Source of the DNA: Monodelphis domestica
Lineage: Eukaryota; Chordata; Mammalia; Didelphimorphia; Didelphidae
Direction of reading: 5' to 3'
DNA: 64,000 bases
Assembly (NCBI RefSeq): GCF_027887165.1
Contig: NC_077235.1
Span: 18,545,383 to 18,609,382 of the forward strand
Below are positions 1 through 12,200 of the stretch, piece after piece. Under the pieces are notes generated by a model that was given only the letters and a program-made list of their open reading frames with translations, did no database searches and had not been told where the DNA came from. Every line of letters starts with the position of its first letter. Position 1 is the first letter of the stretch. The position numbers were made by a program, and so were the translations under genes.

Positions 1-1764
1 TAAATCATTACAGTTGCCTATCTAAGGTCACAAACTAACATGGAACCATAAGCTCTGTTTTGACACTTGCTTTTACAGTGACTTATTTTAAGCACTTTCT
101 CTATGCAATGCATAGAACTAATTTTGATGCAATAGTCTACAACATCAGTTATCATCATTGTACCATAAGGAATGCTCTTAGGTAAAACACACACAAAATA
201 TCAACACTACCACCATTAGCCCAATCCATACTAAGCAAGTTTACATACTAATGGAGGCACCACATACGTACAATGAATTTTCTTCAAAAATAACTAACCA
301 ACTTTTGAACAAAATGAACTGTTTAATTGGCATTGATCAATCTTAATTCCATTTTCTTTCAAACAGATCCTATACTGTAGGTAGATGAAACTTCAGTGTC
401 ATCCGAGATTTGAAGAGTGGATAGAATAATTAGGGATCCCTTAATGAAGATATTTACAGGAAGCTGCCATATTTTTTCATACTAGTTACCTGTTAGTTTA
501 ACCTATTTTACTGTAGTTAAATTATTCATGGTTTCTATTGTGCTCTGGGAATTTGATTAAGTCAAAAAAGCATTCAACTGAGATTCCTTTGGCAATCACC
601 TCAATGTTTCAATAAAATATACTAGAGCATAAATCTTTTTCACATTTCAGGCTGTGAGCTGAAACATCCATCACTTTTGTGTTCAATGATTGACACTAGA
701 AGCCTATCTGCTTCTTGAGATAATTCAACCTGTGAATTTAATCTAGGAAGTTTAGGTCCTGATTGCTTTAGATATTAATTCTCTGAGCCTACTGTATACC
801 AATAGAGTTTTACAAAGAGATTTCTATTGCTAGCTAAAAAATCTGCTTTTATTGTTTACAAAGCCTCCCCCTTCCCTACTCAAGTACCTGACTGTCTCTT
901 TGAACTTTGTTCTTAATGGTTTTCCTGAATTCCTAATAAATAGTATTAAGGAATAAAAGAATCAACAGATTTCTTTAAGGAAAAATAGAAAATATTCATT
1001 TTTCTTATTCCAGAATTTCCAGTGAAAACCAAAAATATATACAAGTTGCCCAACAGTGGGATAAAGGTTTATGGACATTATATTCTAAAGTTACTCTGTA
1101 TAAGAATGAAAAATGTGATTGAATTTTTATTTGGTGCAAATTTCGAGGAGGAATAGAGGGTCTATGTGTTTTAATTACTTTTGTTTATGAGATCTTCCTC
1201 ATCCCATCTTTAGAGTGCCTTCTTTCATCTTTTATTGAGGGATTTTATACCCCTCACTTGCTTCTACTTCCTTCCATATATGGGTCATAAAAATAGACAA
1301 TTTTGTACTTAGTACACATAATCCATCTCAAGGTAAAGACTTATTCTTCTCTCATTCCTCCTAGAAAATGACACGTAATAAAATCTCTACCTCTGAATTT
1401 TAGTATTTGGATCAATAGTAGCTGCTTGGACTACAACAGAAAGAGCTCGGGAATTATATGAAGAAGTGGTACCTTAGACCAAATGCAAAAAATATCTTTT
1501 AAAGATACTTGCCTGGCTATCTGTACTATATAATCTGGCAAAATAACAATCGTATATGAGTGTCATACTAAATAGTTAATAACTGTATTTAATGCAATTT
1601 AATATTAATAAATGCATTTAAAATTATACTACTAAGCTTGGACAGAAAGAAGCTGCTAAACAGGGATGCATACGGTTAGATCCAATTCCTCCACAGCTAC
1701 ATGATATATCAACATCAGGGAAAGGTGTCCAATGAATCTGGCAGACAACTTGTTTCTTTATAAG
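1..1764. other. AT-rich sequence, nothing recognised
   Basis: No gene, repeat family or long open frame was recognised in this stretch. It is AT-rich, CpG-poor DNA of the kind expected in a mammalian intron or intergenic region. Confidence 0.6.
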
Positions 1765-1905
1765 CCATGAGATACAGTAGAAAGAGCTACGTGACCTGGA
1801 ATCTCATCTCTCTGGGCCTTTATTTCCTCATTTGTAAAGTGAGGACATCACATTAGATAGTCTCTAGGGTTTTTTCAAGCTTTAACATTTGATGATTCTA
1901 TGATG
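1765..1905 (+). repeat. MIR-like SINE fragment
   Basis: The order of motifs is that of a tRNA-derived MIR-like SINE read forward: 'ctctgggcctttatttcctc', then 'atttgtaaagtgagga', then a run resembling 'gatggtctctagggtc...agctttaacatttgatgattctatgatg'. The tail matches the marsupial MIR3-like consensus as remembered. The copy is diverged and lacks clear target duplications, so it is old. Confidence 0.5.
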
Positions 1906-2144
1906 AGCTGATCTCTAAAGGTCACTTTTCCATTTAAAAGCTCCTATATGAAATTCTGTTGCAATATACCTACTTAACCAATACCTACTAAAAACAATGA
2001 ACACTACGCTTGGAAACATAAATAATATTATCTACCAGGATGTAAATGAACCTGGAGAACAGATATTAAAAGATATCCACAACCTATTACTAATAGACTA
2101 TCAATATGTTACCACATCTAAATATTCCCAAAAGTGACATTTCT

Positions 2145-2330
2145 AAAGGGTTTGAAAGTTTACTGAATACTTTACAGCCAATCCCTCATTTAAGCCTTGC
2201 CCCCAAACTTGTTATAATCCCTATTTTACAGAAGTGGAAACTGGGACTCCAAGAAGTTATATGATACATTGGGCCTGAGTCAGAAATTGAATCCAAAACC
2301 TTCTGCTGCCAATTTCAGCACTTCATTAAA
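2145..2330 (-). repeat. CORE-SINE/MIR-like fragment
   Basis: On this strand the piece reads as the reverse complement of a CORE-SINE. 'aaagtttactgaatacttta' is followed by 'cctattttacagaagtggaa' and a degraded tRNA-like head. It is old and diverged. CORE-SINE (Mar/Mon type) is preferred over MIR because of the tail motif resembling 'aaagtttgcaaagcacttta'. Confidence 0.45.
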
Positions 2331-3763
2331 TCTCTCTGATTAAACATCAATGTTCATATCTTATTTTTATGAAAGCAAGAATTACAGGAAACATCTTTTG
2401 TCACTTTCTGGATAGAGTCTTTGGTGACAATAGCAAATCTGAGATAGTCAAATAATTGAGGTCAAAGAGTATTTAAATATAAATCTTGGGGGCACTCGCC
2501 TATTCCTTAGTTTTTATATTTCAGATAATCTAATGAGATCTCAGTAGTCTGAGGGGCCAAAGATGAGTATGAAGCAATTTACTAGGTTGTTTTTTTTTAA
2601 TCAGGATATTTTAGTTTAATTCACTTAGAACCTAAAGATGGAGACTTGAATTGGGTCAAGTAACAGCCCAAGTAGTTCATATACAAAAAAGGGATGATGT
2701 GATTTCCACAGTCTGAGTAGTTAAAACATTCAACCCAACCTACAAATTTTACAAAACATTCCATTCTAAGAGAGCAAATTACAGATGGAGTCTATGCATA
2801 ATAAGTCTCTGCTGAATGAGCTATTAATGAATCAACATGAGTATATTATAACTATATAAAAAGCTATGCTATAGACATATTTCCTTATTTTCTCTTTTTA
2901 TGGCAAATTAAAGGTTTTTGATTTACAGGCATATGCTTTCTGCTGAAGCAAGTCCCAGATATGCTCAATCATTTCATGAGATCAACTAGCAAAACATTTT
3001 AAAACAAAATCATGAAAAATTAATTATTCAATTGAGGTTCCATTTTAAAATATATGAGCATATTTGGTCTCAAGAAAAAAAATAACAAATAAAAAACCCT
3101 CTACCTTATCTTTAAGTGAGAATGTGAAGGAAAGCCTGCCAATACACATGTGAAACAATGCCCATAACCTGACAGTAGAAGTACTAATTTGATTAAAAGA
3201 GAAATAATCATTTACCAGGTAATTATAGCACAACGTTGCCCAGTGCTCTAGGACCAGGAGATGACCTCATTATAATTCTCACTAAGTAATGGCAGTTCCA
3301 TAGGACTAGGTTGGAATTGGTTAACAAGTTTTCAAGTTATAGTAATAAACAAGTTTGAAAACCAAGCCAAACTATAATTTTTTAGCTTTTGTATTATTAT
3401 ATTTATAATTTGTGTTTTAAAACATCTTTACGACATTAACCCTTTCTCTAAAAAATAAGGTATGCCATGTGTTCACTTATAAAAATGTTTTTCTATTTCG
3501 AGATCAAAATTGTATGTAAATAATGACTCAAGTAGAGCCCCAAAGTTTAAAATATATAGATCCTAGATAATGACTGTGAATCTCTGAATCATTAGCCATT
3601 CAGTTGAGGTTAATATTTTCTTTGTTGAAAGGACAGTATAATACCTTTTCAAACAAAACCCTAGAGAAGAAGTTGTAGTGGAGCTTGAAGGCCAAATGTG
3701 GGCAACATTGTCCTTGAAATTATTCTAAGAAGGGCTTCCTTCAGGCTGATTTAAATACTTTTT
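2331..3763. other. AT-rich sequence, nothing recognised
   Basis: No feature was recognised. A 62-codon minus-strand open frame at 3,045-3,233 has no recognisable product and is no longer than chance in AT-rich DNA. Confidence 0.55.
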
Positions 3764-3779
3764 AAGAAATGTACAAAAA

Positions 3780-3980
3780 GGGGACAGCCGGGTGGCTCAG
3801 TGGATGGAGAGCCAGGCCTAGAGACGGGAGGTCCTAGGTTCAAATCTGGCCTCAGACACTTCCCAGCTGGGTGACCCTGGGCAAGTCACTTGACCCCCAT
3901 TGCCTAGCCCTTACCACTCTTCTGCCTTTGAGCCAATACACAGTATTGATTCTAAGATGGAAGGTGAGGGTTTAAAAAAA
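3780..3980 (+). repeat. SINE1-type marsupial tRNA-SINE, full length
   Basis: A full-length copy. It has the head with 'ggtggctcagtggatggaga', the tRNA B-box-like 'ggttcaaatctggcc', the middle 'gggcaagtcacttgaccccc', the body 'cttaccactcttctgcc' and an A-rich end. The direct repeat 'agaaatgtacaaaag' flanks it (left about 3,765-3,779, right 3,981-3,995). This is the target-site duplication expected of LINE-mobilised SINEs. The well-kept duplication suggests a relatively young insertion. Confidence 0.9.
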
Positions 3981-3995
3981 AGAAATGTACAAAAG

Positions 3996-4924
3996 AAGAC
4001 ATAATATATAGATAAGGAATTTAGTCCAAAAATTTAAAAAAAATTAAAATTCACTGATACTTTTGGGAGCTGTATTACTTCAAAGGAATTTCCCACAGTG
4101 GAGGTAATTCACCCTTCTGCTGAGATATCACAAGAAAGTTCTTTCTCATCAGTAGATTTCTAGTGGCTATAATTTTTCAACAACTAAACTGTGCTGACAT
4201 TAAATCTTTAGTAGGGAGTTTAAACTATTCCAGAGAATTTTCCCAAGCACAGAAGAGAAGAATCAAATTTCCATTTCCTCTCTTAAAGCAAAGGCAGGTT
4301 CTAAGTGAAGCCCCACCCTGTCAATGTCTAAGTACACAACGAATTCTCCCTACCTCTTATTTATTTCCTTTTCTTTTACTTTCAGCATGCCTCAAGTGAA
4401 AAAGAGCTGAGAGGCGTCAAGGTTTCTTCTGAATTTTCAAATAATTAATAAACCCTTGGAATATTTAGTATGTACAGAAAAAAGCATTCAAATTCATTTT
4501 GTTCTAAAAGCAATGCTTTTCTTCTAATTTGAAATACGAATCCTCTACTTTCCCTTTTTTTCTTGTCTTGCTTTCGTCTCCTTAAATTATTCACATAAAA
4601 TATACTGAATTATTTAGGAAAAAGTCCTAGAAACTATTCTTGTTCAATGAAGCTTTACTACAGCTAAAGCCTTATTTTCTCATTCATTTTGGTGCTTCTG
4701 ATTTAATTTCTTTTTGCCACATATAGCATATGTTTTGGTCAATCATTTTGATATGAAAGTCATTAGAGGCAGGTAAAGGAATTTTTAAAAGGTAAAATTA
4801 TACATTCTAGTGAATGAATTTCAAAGCAAAGACATGGACCTTGGGCAATCATTGTTGGACCCAAGGTACTTCCAAAAAATTGGAGAAGGGTGGCTAAAGT
4901 AAGTCTAGACACTGCACTATCTAT
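3996..4924. other. AT-rich sequence, nothing recognised
   Basis: No feature was recognised. The 78-codon plus-strand frame at 4,163-4,399 has no recognisable domain and is treated as chance. Confidence 0.5.
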
Positions 4925-5045
4925 CTGGATTCAGTGGAATCTAACATATTTATTAAGCACGTACTACATTCAAAATACCATGCAAGGCACTTGTGTTGCG
5001 AAGAAAAAGGGGGGAATAGTTCTAGCCCTCAAGAGGCTTTATATT
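4925..5045 (+). repeat. Old mammal-wide interspersed repeat fragment
   Basis: The segment holds 'atttattaagcacgtactac', 'gcaaggcacttgtg', 'ctagccctcaagaggcttta' and 'attctagtgga'. This is the motif order of a common old mammalian repeat also present at 47,700-48,330 and 61,690-62,600 here. The family was not assigned. An 88-codon frame running through it (4,890-5,156) is not considered a gene. Confidence 0.5.
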
Positions 5046-6489
5046 CTAGTGGACTGCCATAGAAAGGAAGCCAGAGAAAGAAACAATGCTTTAGGAAAAT
5101 CTGGGCTCTCTCTAGGATTTCATTTCCTCAGTAAAATAATAAGGAAGAAGGAATAGATAGCCCAACGAAGGTCCTCTCCTGCTTTCAATGCTAGGATCCC
5201 AAATCTGAGAATCAGAAAAGCTTCTCCCACATAGATTCACCTAACTGCAGAGGCTAGCACTCCTACAAAAATCACAGCTGTGTGTAAAAATGTGGCACTA
5301 AACACTTTCTAAATATATCAAGTGAGACAGAATAGAGCCATTAAAAAAGAAATGGCAGTAGAAAAATCCTGAAATCTGGGTATTTCCCTTCAAATTCATG
5401 AAATAGAGTACTAGGATGAAGCATGTATATTCATCATATTTTGATATCTCGCAGAAAGGGAAAGAAATCAAAGAAATAGGCTATTTTGTCAGTCTTCTCG
5501 TGCATCTTTGCTCTTTTCCTAAATGAAAGATGAATGCTTTTCTTAACCATTTTTATTATAGATATTATCCATTACTAGCCTTTGGAAAGTCCTGCCTGAT
5601 AGCTTCTTTGAAAAACTCGCAAGGGTTATTGACTTACTCTCTTGTCCAATGTGAAATTCTTTAGTCCAGTTATCCATTCTACAGGGTTTTCAAATCCTAG
5701 ATTTGGCTAAAATGGCTACTTTGAATGTCTCTTGATGTGAATTATATCTCTTTAGAATTCTTTTGCTCTCATTTCTCAGAGTATGTTTTTTTCTTTCCAA
5801 GTTGTTTTGGCCTTTTAAGCATCTGATGATTGACTATTAAAGTGTATGGGTCCAAAAAAAAACCCAATACACCATTTAACAGTAAACAATTGGGTTTTAA
5901 ACTATGTCTCCATTGACCAAATAAAGTGCTCAGTTTAGAAATAGAATATATTCATTGGCTGACCTCTGCATAGCTCAATACATTTTTTAAAAAGCCAATT
6001 TGCTAGAGATGCCATTTAGAGAATGCAGATAAATGCAGAAATATTTCTCTTTGCCAAGTGAACAAAGAAAAACCAAATATGTTCCAAGTGTCACTAAAAG
6101 TTCAAAATGTCACTGGACCCTTAGCATTTGCTCAGGAGGAAAAAGTTGTGTGGTTTTTAAAATATGATTTCCCTTCCTCCATGCATGCATACAAAAAGGG
6201 GATCTTTGGAAATTCAAGGAGAAAAAAAATGCCTATTTCCCTATTCCAAAGTTTTACACGATGATCTCTAGGGTATTCTAAAGCAAGTGGATCCAGGACT
6301 TTGAGAATTCTATAGAATGGCATCTAGCCAAGGAAACAGTAAATATATATGCACTAATGCTGACCGAGTGCTGAGATGAGAACAAGTAGATGAAATAAAC
6401 GACTTAAAAACTGAATATCTAGTCTTTTCTCTGATCAAACAGTTCACTAAAATGGCAATCTTATCAACTGAAAATTCATAGGATAGTAA
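5046..6489. other. AT-rich sequence, nothing recognised
   Basis: No gene or repeat was recognised. Several 60-70 codon frames on both strands overlap each other at 6,058-6,531 and have no recognisable product. Confidence 0.5.
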
Positions 6490-6690
6490 CAACAACAAAT
6501 GATTTTTAATAGACTCCTTTAAAGTTTGCAAAGAGGCTAAAATAATTGATTACAGGATGGTCCAGTCTCCTCATTTTACAGAGAAGGAAACTGAGTCTCA
6601 GAGAAGTGAAATCATTTTCCCAAGATGACACAGGTAAGGAGTAGAGTCAAGACATGAACCCATGTCCTCTGATTTCAAATTCTACGTTCC
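6490..6690 (-). repeat. CORE-SINE/MIR-like fragment
   Basis: Reading forward, the reverse-complement order 'ctttaaagtttgcaaagagg', 'cctcattttacagagaagga', 'aaactgagtctcagagaag' and 'gaacccatgtcctctgattt' identifies a minus-strand CORE-SINE or MIR-type element with its tRNA-like head at the right end. It is moderately diverged. Confidence 0.6.
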
Positions 6691-7299
6691 TCCTCATGTT
6701 TTTTTAAAAACAACCTTATTTTTGTCCTACTTCTGAATTGGTGGTTGTAAATGACCAGAGTCAGGATAAATAAACACTAGTACATTTTGTTAGGTGATAG
6801 GTTTGAAACTAAATAATCATCAAATAACAAACACTTATCATAGTCCTCAGCACTCATGGACAGCACTCATGGCAACAAGAATGAAAATCATTCTAAGGTT
6901 GTTTAAGAGACAAAATTAACTATACTGAGAGTCTGGAAAGACTCATACGTAGTCAGCAAGGACAACTAATATTATTTCTAACTCCTTTTTTGCAAAGCCA
7001 TTGAGAGAATTGTCCTTTCTTAAAAGGTTGCCAATGTTAAGCATGATGGAGAAGGGTATGACTGTTACTTATAATGTCAACTCAGAGGATAGAAAATGTC
7101 TACCTACTGAGGAAATTTTGGAACTGTTGCTTTCTCAATAAAGAGAAAAGTTTCTCCCATCATACTATCAGTATGGAGCCGAGAAACTACTAAGCACTTG
7201 ACTAGCTTTCCAACTAGGCTATTTAAACTCCCACTGCCCAGATTATCTACACCCTAGAAAGTTACCTATAAATCATAATCTTGTTATGAAAAATGATAA
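6691..7299. other. AT-rich sequence, short tandem duplication
   Basis: No gene was recognised. At about 6,848-6,872 the 13-base string 'cagcactcatgga' is followed directly by a second copy (last base changed), a small local duplication. Confidence 0.5.
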
Positions 7300-7330
7300 A
7301 GAACTCGTGTTCAGCAAAAACACGAGTTCT
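7300..7330. repeat. Perfect 12-bp inverted repeat (hairpin)
   Basis: The arm 'agaactcgtgtt' (7,300-7,311) and its exact reverse complement 'aacacgagttct' (7,319-7,330) enclose a 7-base loop 'cagcaaa'. The DNA or a transcript could form a stem-loop. No following T-run or gene gives it an obvious role. Confidence 0.75.
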
Positions 7331-7925
7331 ATAAAATACAAAGGAAGACCTCATTCCCTACAAGGAACTTGGACTCAGAAATAAAATTTGGAGAAGAAGA
7401 GAGGAAAGAACATAATATTTTTGACCCTAATTTAAAAAAATATTGATAAAGCCTTGATTTTTAAATGAGTATTTTCATACTGCTATAAGGAAAAGTTAAA
7501 TTATGTAGGAAATACCACAGCACAGATAACATATCTATACAGCAAGTATTTGATTTCTGGATTTTTTAAACCAATGTTTGAAAATGACAGGTAGCCTACC
7601 TAAAGGCTAAAGGAGCAGCCAGGAAGCACTACTTAGAAAGAAGAGACACAATGACATGTAGCCAGTCTCTTTCTATTCTAGACTTTCAAAAACCCATTAA
7701 TGATCTTCAACATTAATAACATAATAATGTTATATGGGAGCACAAGCACTTGGAGCTTTGATCCAATCCTGCTTCTTGTTTCAGGGTATTAATTGGACAA
7801 TTGCATAGGATTTAGGTTTTCTTCAGTGCAGGGAGACTAGTCTGAGAAAGTCAACCTCAGCCCAAAATCTGATGACATATAAGGACTGCGTTAGCTAGTT
7901 ACATTGTCCTTAGGAGGTTTTATAT
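7331..7925. other. AT-rich sequence, nothing recognised
   Basis: No gene or transposon was recognised. Confidence 0.5.
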
Positions 7926-8023
7926 GTATTTATTTATTTATAGATTAAAGTATATATATAATTAAAGTATATATTAAAGTATATATATATAATTAAAGTA
8001 TATATATGTATATATACTTTAAT
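7926..8023. repeat. AT-rich simple repeat with 15-bp-arm palindrome
   Basis: The unit 'attaaagtatatat' recurs with variation. At the right end 'attaaagtatatata' (7,992-8,006) faces its exact reverse complement (8,009-8,023) across two bases, giving a 32-base near-perfect palindrome. It probably grew by slippage of an AT microsatellite. Confidence 0.8.
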
Positions 8024-8399
8024 CTTTGGACAAGAGATTAAGAAATTGTGTGTTTTTTCCTTAAAATATTGAATTCAATTGCAGCTACTGCTACAAAACT
8101 GATGATGTGCCATATGGCAACGACCAAGAATGTATGATTCAATATCACTCTTAGAACTTCACATCGGCTTTTCTGACAATGTGTGTTTGTGAAAGTTTTA
8201 ATTATAACTACTACAAGCGTTAGTATCTTCATAACCTTAAAACATGAGAAATAGAATCTCTGGATTTGTAGTAAGGGGTATGCTATTATTAAATGTGGAG
8301 TAGACCAATAAAATATAGACAGAAGATTACAAAAGCCATCTTTATAATACAGAATTTCTAATTCCTTGTAATACTACATGTTACATGTAACATTTGGTA

Positions 8400-8560
8400 A
8401 TTCATTTCAATGGAAACATTTGAGTGTCTGTTAAACGTAAGGCACTGACCACATCACTTAATGTCTCTTTCTCTCTTTGATTAAAAAAATACAAGGGTAG
8501 AGATTAGATTATTTCCAATGGCCCTTCCCAATTCTAAAATTCTAATCTTCCTTCATCTAG
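8400..8560 (+). repeat. MIR-like SINE fragment
   Basis: Weak but ordered matches to a MIR3-like SINE: 'catcacttaatgtctctttc', a Trp-poor A-rich middle, then 'agattatttccaatggccct' and 'cccaattctaaaattctaat'. It is highly diverged. Confidence 0.35.
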
Positions 8561-10150
8561 ATTTTAGTTCTCTGATAAATACTTTCAATTCACAGGTAAA
8601 TATTTCAAAAAGTTCTAAATTTGTAAAGCTATTGCAGAGTAAAAGATGTATTTAAACAATGAAAAAATTCAGGAATCTAAGAGCATCGTCAGTAGCAGTA
8701 GCCTATACTATTTCCTTATTTTCCTACAATCTTTATATATCTAAAATTATTACTGGAATTTTGACAAAATATAAATTTGGGGATCAAAGATGCCTTCCTT
8801 CTTCCACAGCATATGACTGCCACTTCATAATTTTTTTGTTCTACTTTTAAATTCTATTATTTTAAACAAAAATTATGAGTTTTCTGAGACATAAAATAAA
8901 CACGCAAAAACAATTCCTCTCTCTACCTTCATTAATTCAGACTTTCATATTTAGAAATTATACTTAAATTTTTTTCAATAACAACATAAGGGGTGTTTTG
9001 GGAGGAGAGGACTTTATACCATGTACTTGCACAAGAATGAGTTCTGATAATATTTTAATTTAAATATATCAATGTTTTGGAATAGAATTTGGGTGGATAG
9101 ATAGCAATGAGACCCTCTTTTTTTTCTTTTTTGAAAACTGAATAACATTAATAGGCACTTAAAAAATGCTTCTCTTGAAAAAGAGAAGCTACTTTTCTAT
9201 AAATAATCAATATAATTGAAATAGTAATGGGAACTGTACCTACTCATTGCAAAATCACTTTGGAGTCAAAAACATGCAATTGTATATTTGGCACATATAA
9301 AAATTTTCATGGAAATTTCTTGGTTTTTCATTTTTCATGGGAAAATGTACTCTATGAATTAAAAAAAAAAGGAATCAACAATCCAACCTCAAACTTTCTA
9401 ATTTTTTTCCTACAGGCTCATATGAATTCCTAGCAATGACTTCTTGCAACCCTTATTTCTGCATCAATCTCATACAAAGCTGGTGACCAATTTGCATTCA
9501 GAAGGAGTATGTCCAGAGGATTTCTACACTGAGAAATCATTTGAATTTTTAAGAGACTGAGAAGAAAGATATGATCATGATGGTTTTTCTTAAATCACTT
9601 AGACTCTAATCTTCAATTAATGCATGAATAAATTTTATGGTTAGACTTTCTAATATTAAATTTCATCCATAAATCTCTTACTAGGAAGAAAGGAAAATTT
9701 GGGAATATTCAGATTAGGTATGGCAAAAACCCTACTTATTTTTCTCTAGTTGATAAGACATTTCTTGAAGCATTAAAAAAGATATAAGAATAGCAAAAGC
9801 AAGTACCCATCAAGTAAACTTTCCTCTTAAGTGAACCTGATGTGAACAAAGGAAAGGGAAAAGAAATAGCTCTAGGTGGCCTCTAAGGGGAAGGAAAGGA
9901 ATTGGGGAAAGACCACGATAAAGGGGAGAAAACAAAATGGGCTGATAAATGATATTTGATTTATAAAAGAAATCAGTAAGTACCAACTGAATGCCATCTA
10001 TGTTTTACAGCAGGTGGGGAGGTGAGGGGAGAGATTAAAGAAGGGAGGCAGAGAAGGCTTTATTGGAAAGTCTGATATCTGCAATTGACTTTTGCATGGT
10101 TTTTGAATTGTATTTTTTGGAGTCACGCTTAATTCTTTGGAGATAAATGA
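8561..10150. other. AT-rich sequence, nothing recognised
   Basis: No gene was recognised. Two plus-strand frames of 63 and 68 codons (8,659-8,850; 9,227-9,433) have low-complexity, phenylalanine- and isoleucine-rich translations typical of AT-rich noncoding DNA. Confidence 0.5.
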
Positions 10151-10154
10151 AGAA

Positions 10155-10345
10155 TTTGGAATTCTAGAATGATAGTTCTGGAAGATACTGTAGAAATCAT
10201 ATTATTCTAAACTACTTATTTTATAGATGGGGTAAATGAGAGCCAAACAAGGTCACTCATTTAGCAATGTGGCAGAGCTGAGACCAGAACCCCCATAATG
10301 GAAGCTTCAGTCCAGGCTTTTTCCTACTAAATGATGTTGCTTTCC
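10155..10345 (-). repeat. MIR-like SINE fragment
   Basis: The forward order 'agttctggaagatactgtag', 'cttattttatagatgggg', 'ggtcactcatttagcaatg' and 'gcagagctgagaccagaacc' reads as the reverse complement of a MIR-like SINE whose tRNA-like head lies to the right. Confidence 0.5.
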
Positions 10346-10379
10346 CCATTGCCTCTTTCTATTCATTTATCATCAGATT

Positions 10380-10555
10380 TAGAGCCGTAAGGGATATTCG
10401 AGGTCATTTAGTCTAATTCTCCTCATTCGACAGGTCAGAAAGTGAAGTCTAGAGGCTCACAAGGATGACTTGCCAGAGACCACACAGGTATTAAGTAGCT
10501 GAACCAGGATTTTAACCAAGCTGATTCTCTAGCTCACTACTCTTTCTACTATGCC
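10380..10555 (-). repeat. MIR-like SINE fragment
   Basis: A second minus-strand MIR-like element: 'gtcatttagtctaattctcc', 'gacttgccagagaccacaca', 'gtagctgaaccaggatttta' and 'cactactctttctactatgc'. It follows the previous copy in the same orientation but looks independently diverged. Confidence 0.5.
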
Positions 10556-11107
10556 TCAATTCATTCTTCTGCATAATACAGAAGTACGAATTAACTGGAG
10601 ATATAGACCAAAGTAAATGATATCAACATTTAATTAATATAAAAATAGAATTAAGGAAAATATTTTTAATTTTCACTTACAAGGTATTTAAGTACAATTT
10701 TCAGCTATAAATCCAGTCTTATTACTTCTCAACTGGGCCCTTTTCTTCCCATTAGGATAAGCTCCTTAATCTGTTTGCATGGAGCTTCTATTCTCCCAAT
10801 TTGGTGTCTTTGCTCCCACATTGCCCCCTTTGGAACAGAGTACTGTTACTAGGAGGCATACAGTTGAGTAATCGTGCATCCTTTGTTGTTTACCAGACAA
10901 AAGAGAGGAGGGAGTAATAGAGAACTGGAATTCTCGTGAAAAGGGGACCTCGTGGAATAGGTTGATATTGGAATGGGTGTCTGTGGCAGGTGAAACAAGG
11001 GTTCCAGGGAAAGAGGCCATGATAAAAGTGTGATATCATGAATGACGCTGGGGAAGATAAGTGGACATTGGGAAAATGGTGACGATTTCACTGGTGTGGG
11101 TAATTCC
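10556..11107. other. AT-rich sequence, nothing recognised
   Basis: No gene was recognised. The 84- and 80-codon overlapping minus-strand frames at 10,766-11,091 are two frames of the same DNA with no recognised domain. Confidence 0.5.
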
Positions 11108-11275
11108 TAATGAAGAAACTTCCTCTACCAACTGGGTCTCTCTGGCAATTAGTCTTAGAGAGTTGGCCACGTTGGTCACTGAGGGATGAAATGGCTTTCC
11201 TGGTCACAGAGCTAGTACTTCTCAGAGACCAGACTTGGACTCCAGGGTGCATGGCTTTGAAGCCTCCTTTCTCAT
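11108..11275 (-). repeat. Marsupial tRNA-SINE, 'third type'
   Basis: The forward order is 'gaaacttcctctaccaactg', 'tctctggcaattagtcttag', 'agagttggcc', 'ggtcacagagctagtacttc' and 'gacttggactccagggtg'. This is the reverse complement of the SINE type also seen at 14,710-14,912 and 18,994-19,450. Open frames on both strands here are by-products. Confidence 0.55.
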
Positions 11276-11678
11276 ATAATGTCACAAGGCCTCTATTTTG
11301 TCATATTTTGTGCATCCTTCTCTAATTAAGGATGTGTATTTAGCAGTCATTAGTTATTAGTCATTAGAAAGCCAATTAGTTTAAGCAAGAATATATGAAC
11401 ATATGTATCCCATATGGTTCTCGAGAGCTATGGTTAATATGCAATTAGTGCACATTTCTCTTAATTTTGAACAGTATATGTGGTTACCAAAAATTTAGAG
11501 ATAAATGCAAATTATTTATATATCCTAACATTTTATCTCTTTTGTAACAAGTCATATCCAGTACTTGGCATTCTAAGAGTATTTGGCATTTTCTCGGGGT
11601 TTTAAAAAAGTATTTGATAATTTACTAATATAAATTTATGTAAATTTTACTGCTCCCCCCCCCCCACATTTTATCAAT

Positions 11679-11930
11679 GGGAAGCCAGGTAGTTCAGAGG
11701 ATAGAGAGTTGGACTTGAAGTCTGGAAGATTCATCTTCTTGAACTCAAATCCCATCTCAGACACTTACTAGCCATGTAATTCTGGGAAAGTTGCTTAACC
11801 CTGTTTGCCTCAGTTCCTTATCTATAAAATGAGCTAGAAAAGGAAATGGCAAACTACTCCAGTATTTCTACCAAGAAAACCCCAAATGGAGTCACGAAGG
11901 GACTGACACGACTGAATAACACCAACTGAT
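11679..11930 (+). repeat. Marsupial tRNA-SINE, 'second type', near full length
   Basis: Head 'gggaagccaggtagttcaga', then 'gaactcaaatcccatctcag', 'cctcagttccttatctataa', 'gctagaaaaggaaatggcaa', 'ccaagaaaaccccaaatgga' and the end 'gactgacacgactgaataac'. The same motif order occurs at 48,412-48,888 and, inverted, at 57,901-58,160. It differs from SINE1 in its body and lacks the 'ccttaccactcttctgcc' block. A C-run lies just upstream at 11,656-11,666. Confidence 0.8.
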
Positions 11931-12064
11931 ACTTTTCCTCTAAGAAAGACAATTTTGGGGGGGGGGGAGGGCCATATGTTATCAAATTTACTTGAACGGC
12001 CAGGGTGTTGGGTAACTGGCCAGAACTACTGACATTTTAGTACATCTGATGGGGATTATAACCC

Positions 12065-12200
12065 ATATAATTTATAGTCTTAGAGTTGCTTGGGTGACTT
12101 GCCCCAAATCACTCAGCTAGTAAATATCAGAAGCAGATTTTGAACTCAATTCAACCCGACTCCATTGTATTACCTTGTCTTTCTGGTAAGATGACAAGAC
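12065..12200 (-). repeat. Marsupial tRNA-SINE 'third type' fragment
   Basis: Forward order 'ttatagtcttagagttgctt', 'gggtgacttgccccaaatca', 'ctcagctagtaaatatcaga' and 'cattgtattaccttgtcttt', the reverse complement of the third SINE type with its tRNA-like head to the right. Confidence 0.5.
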
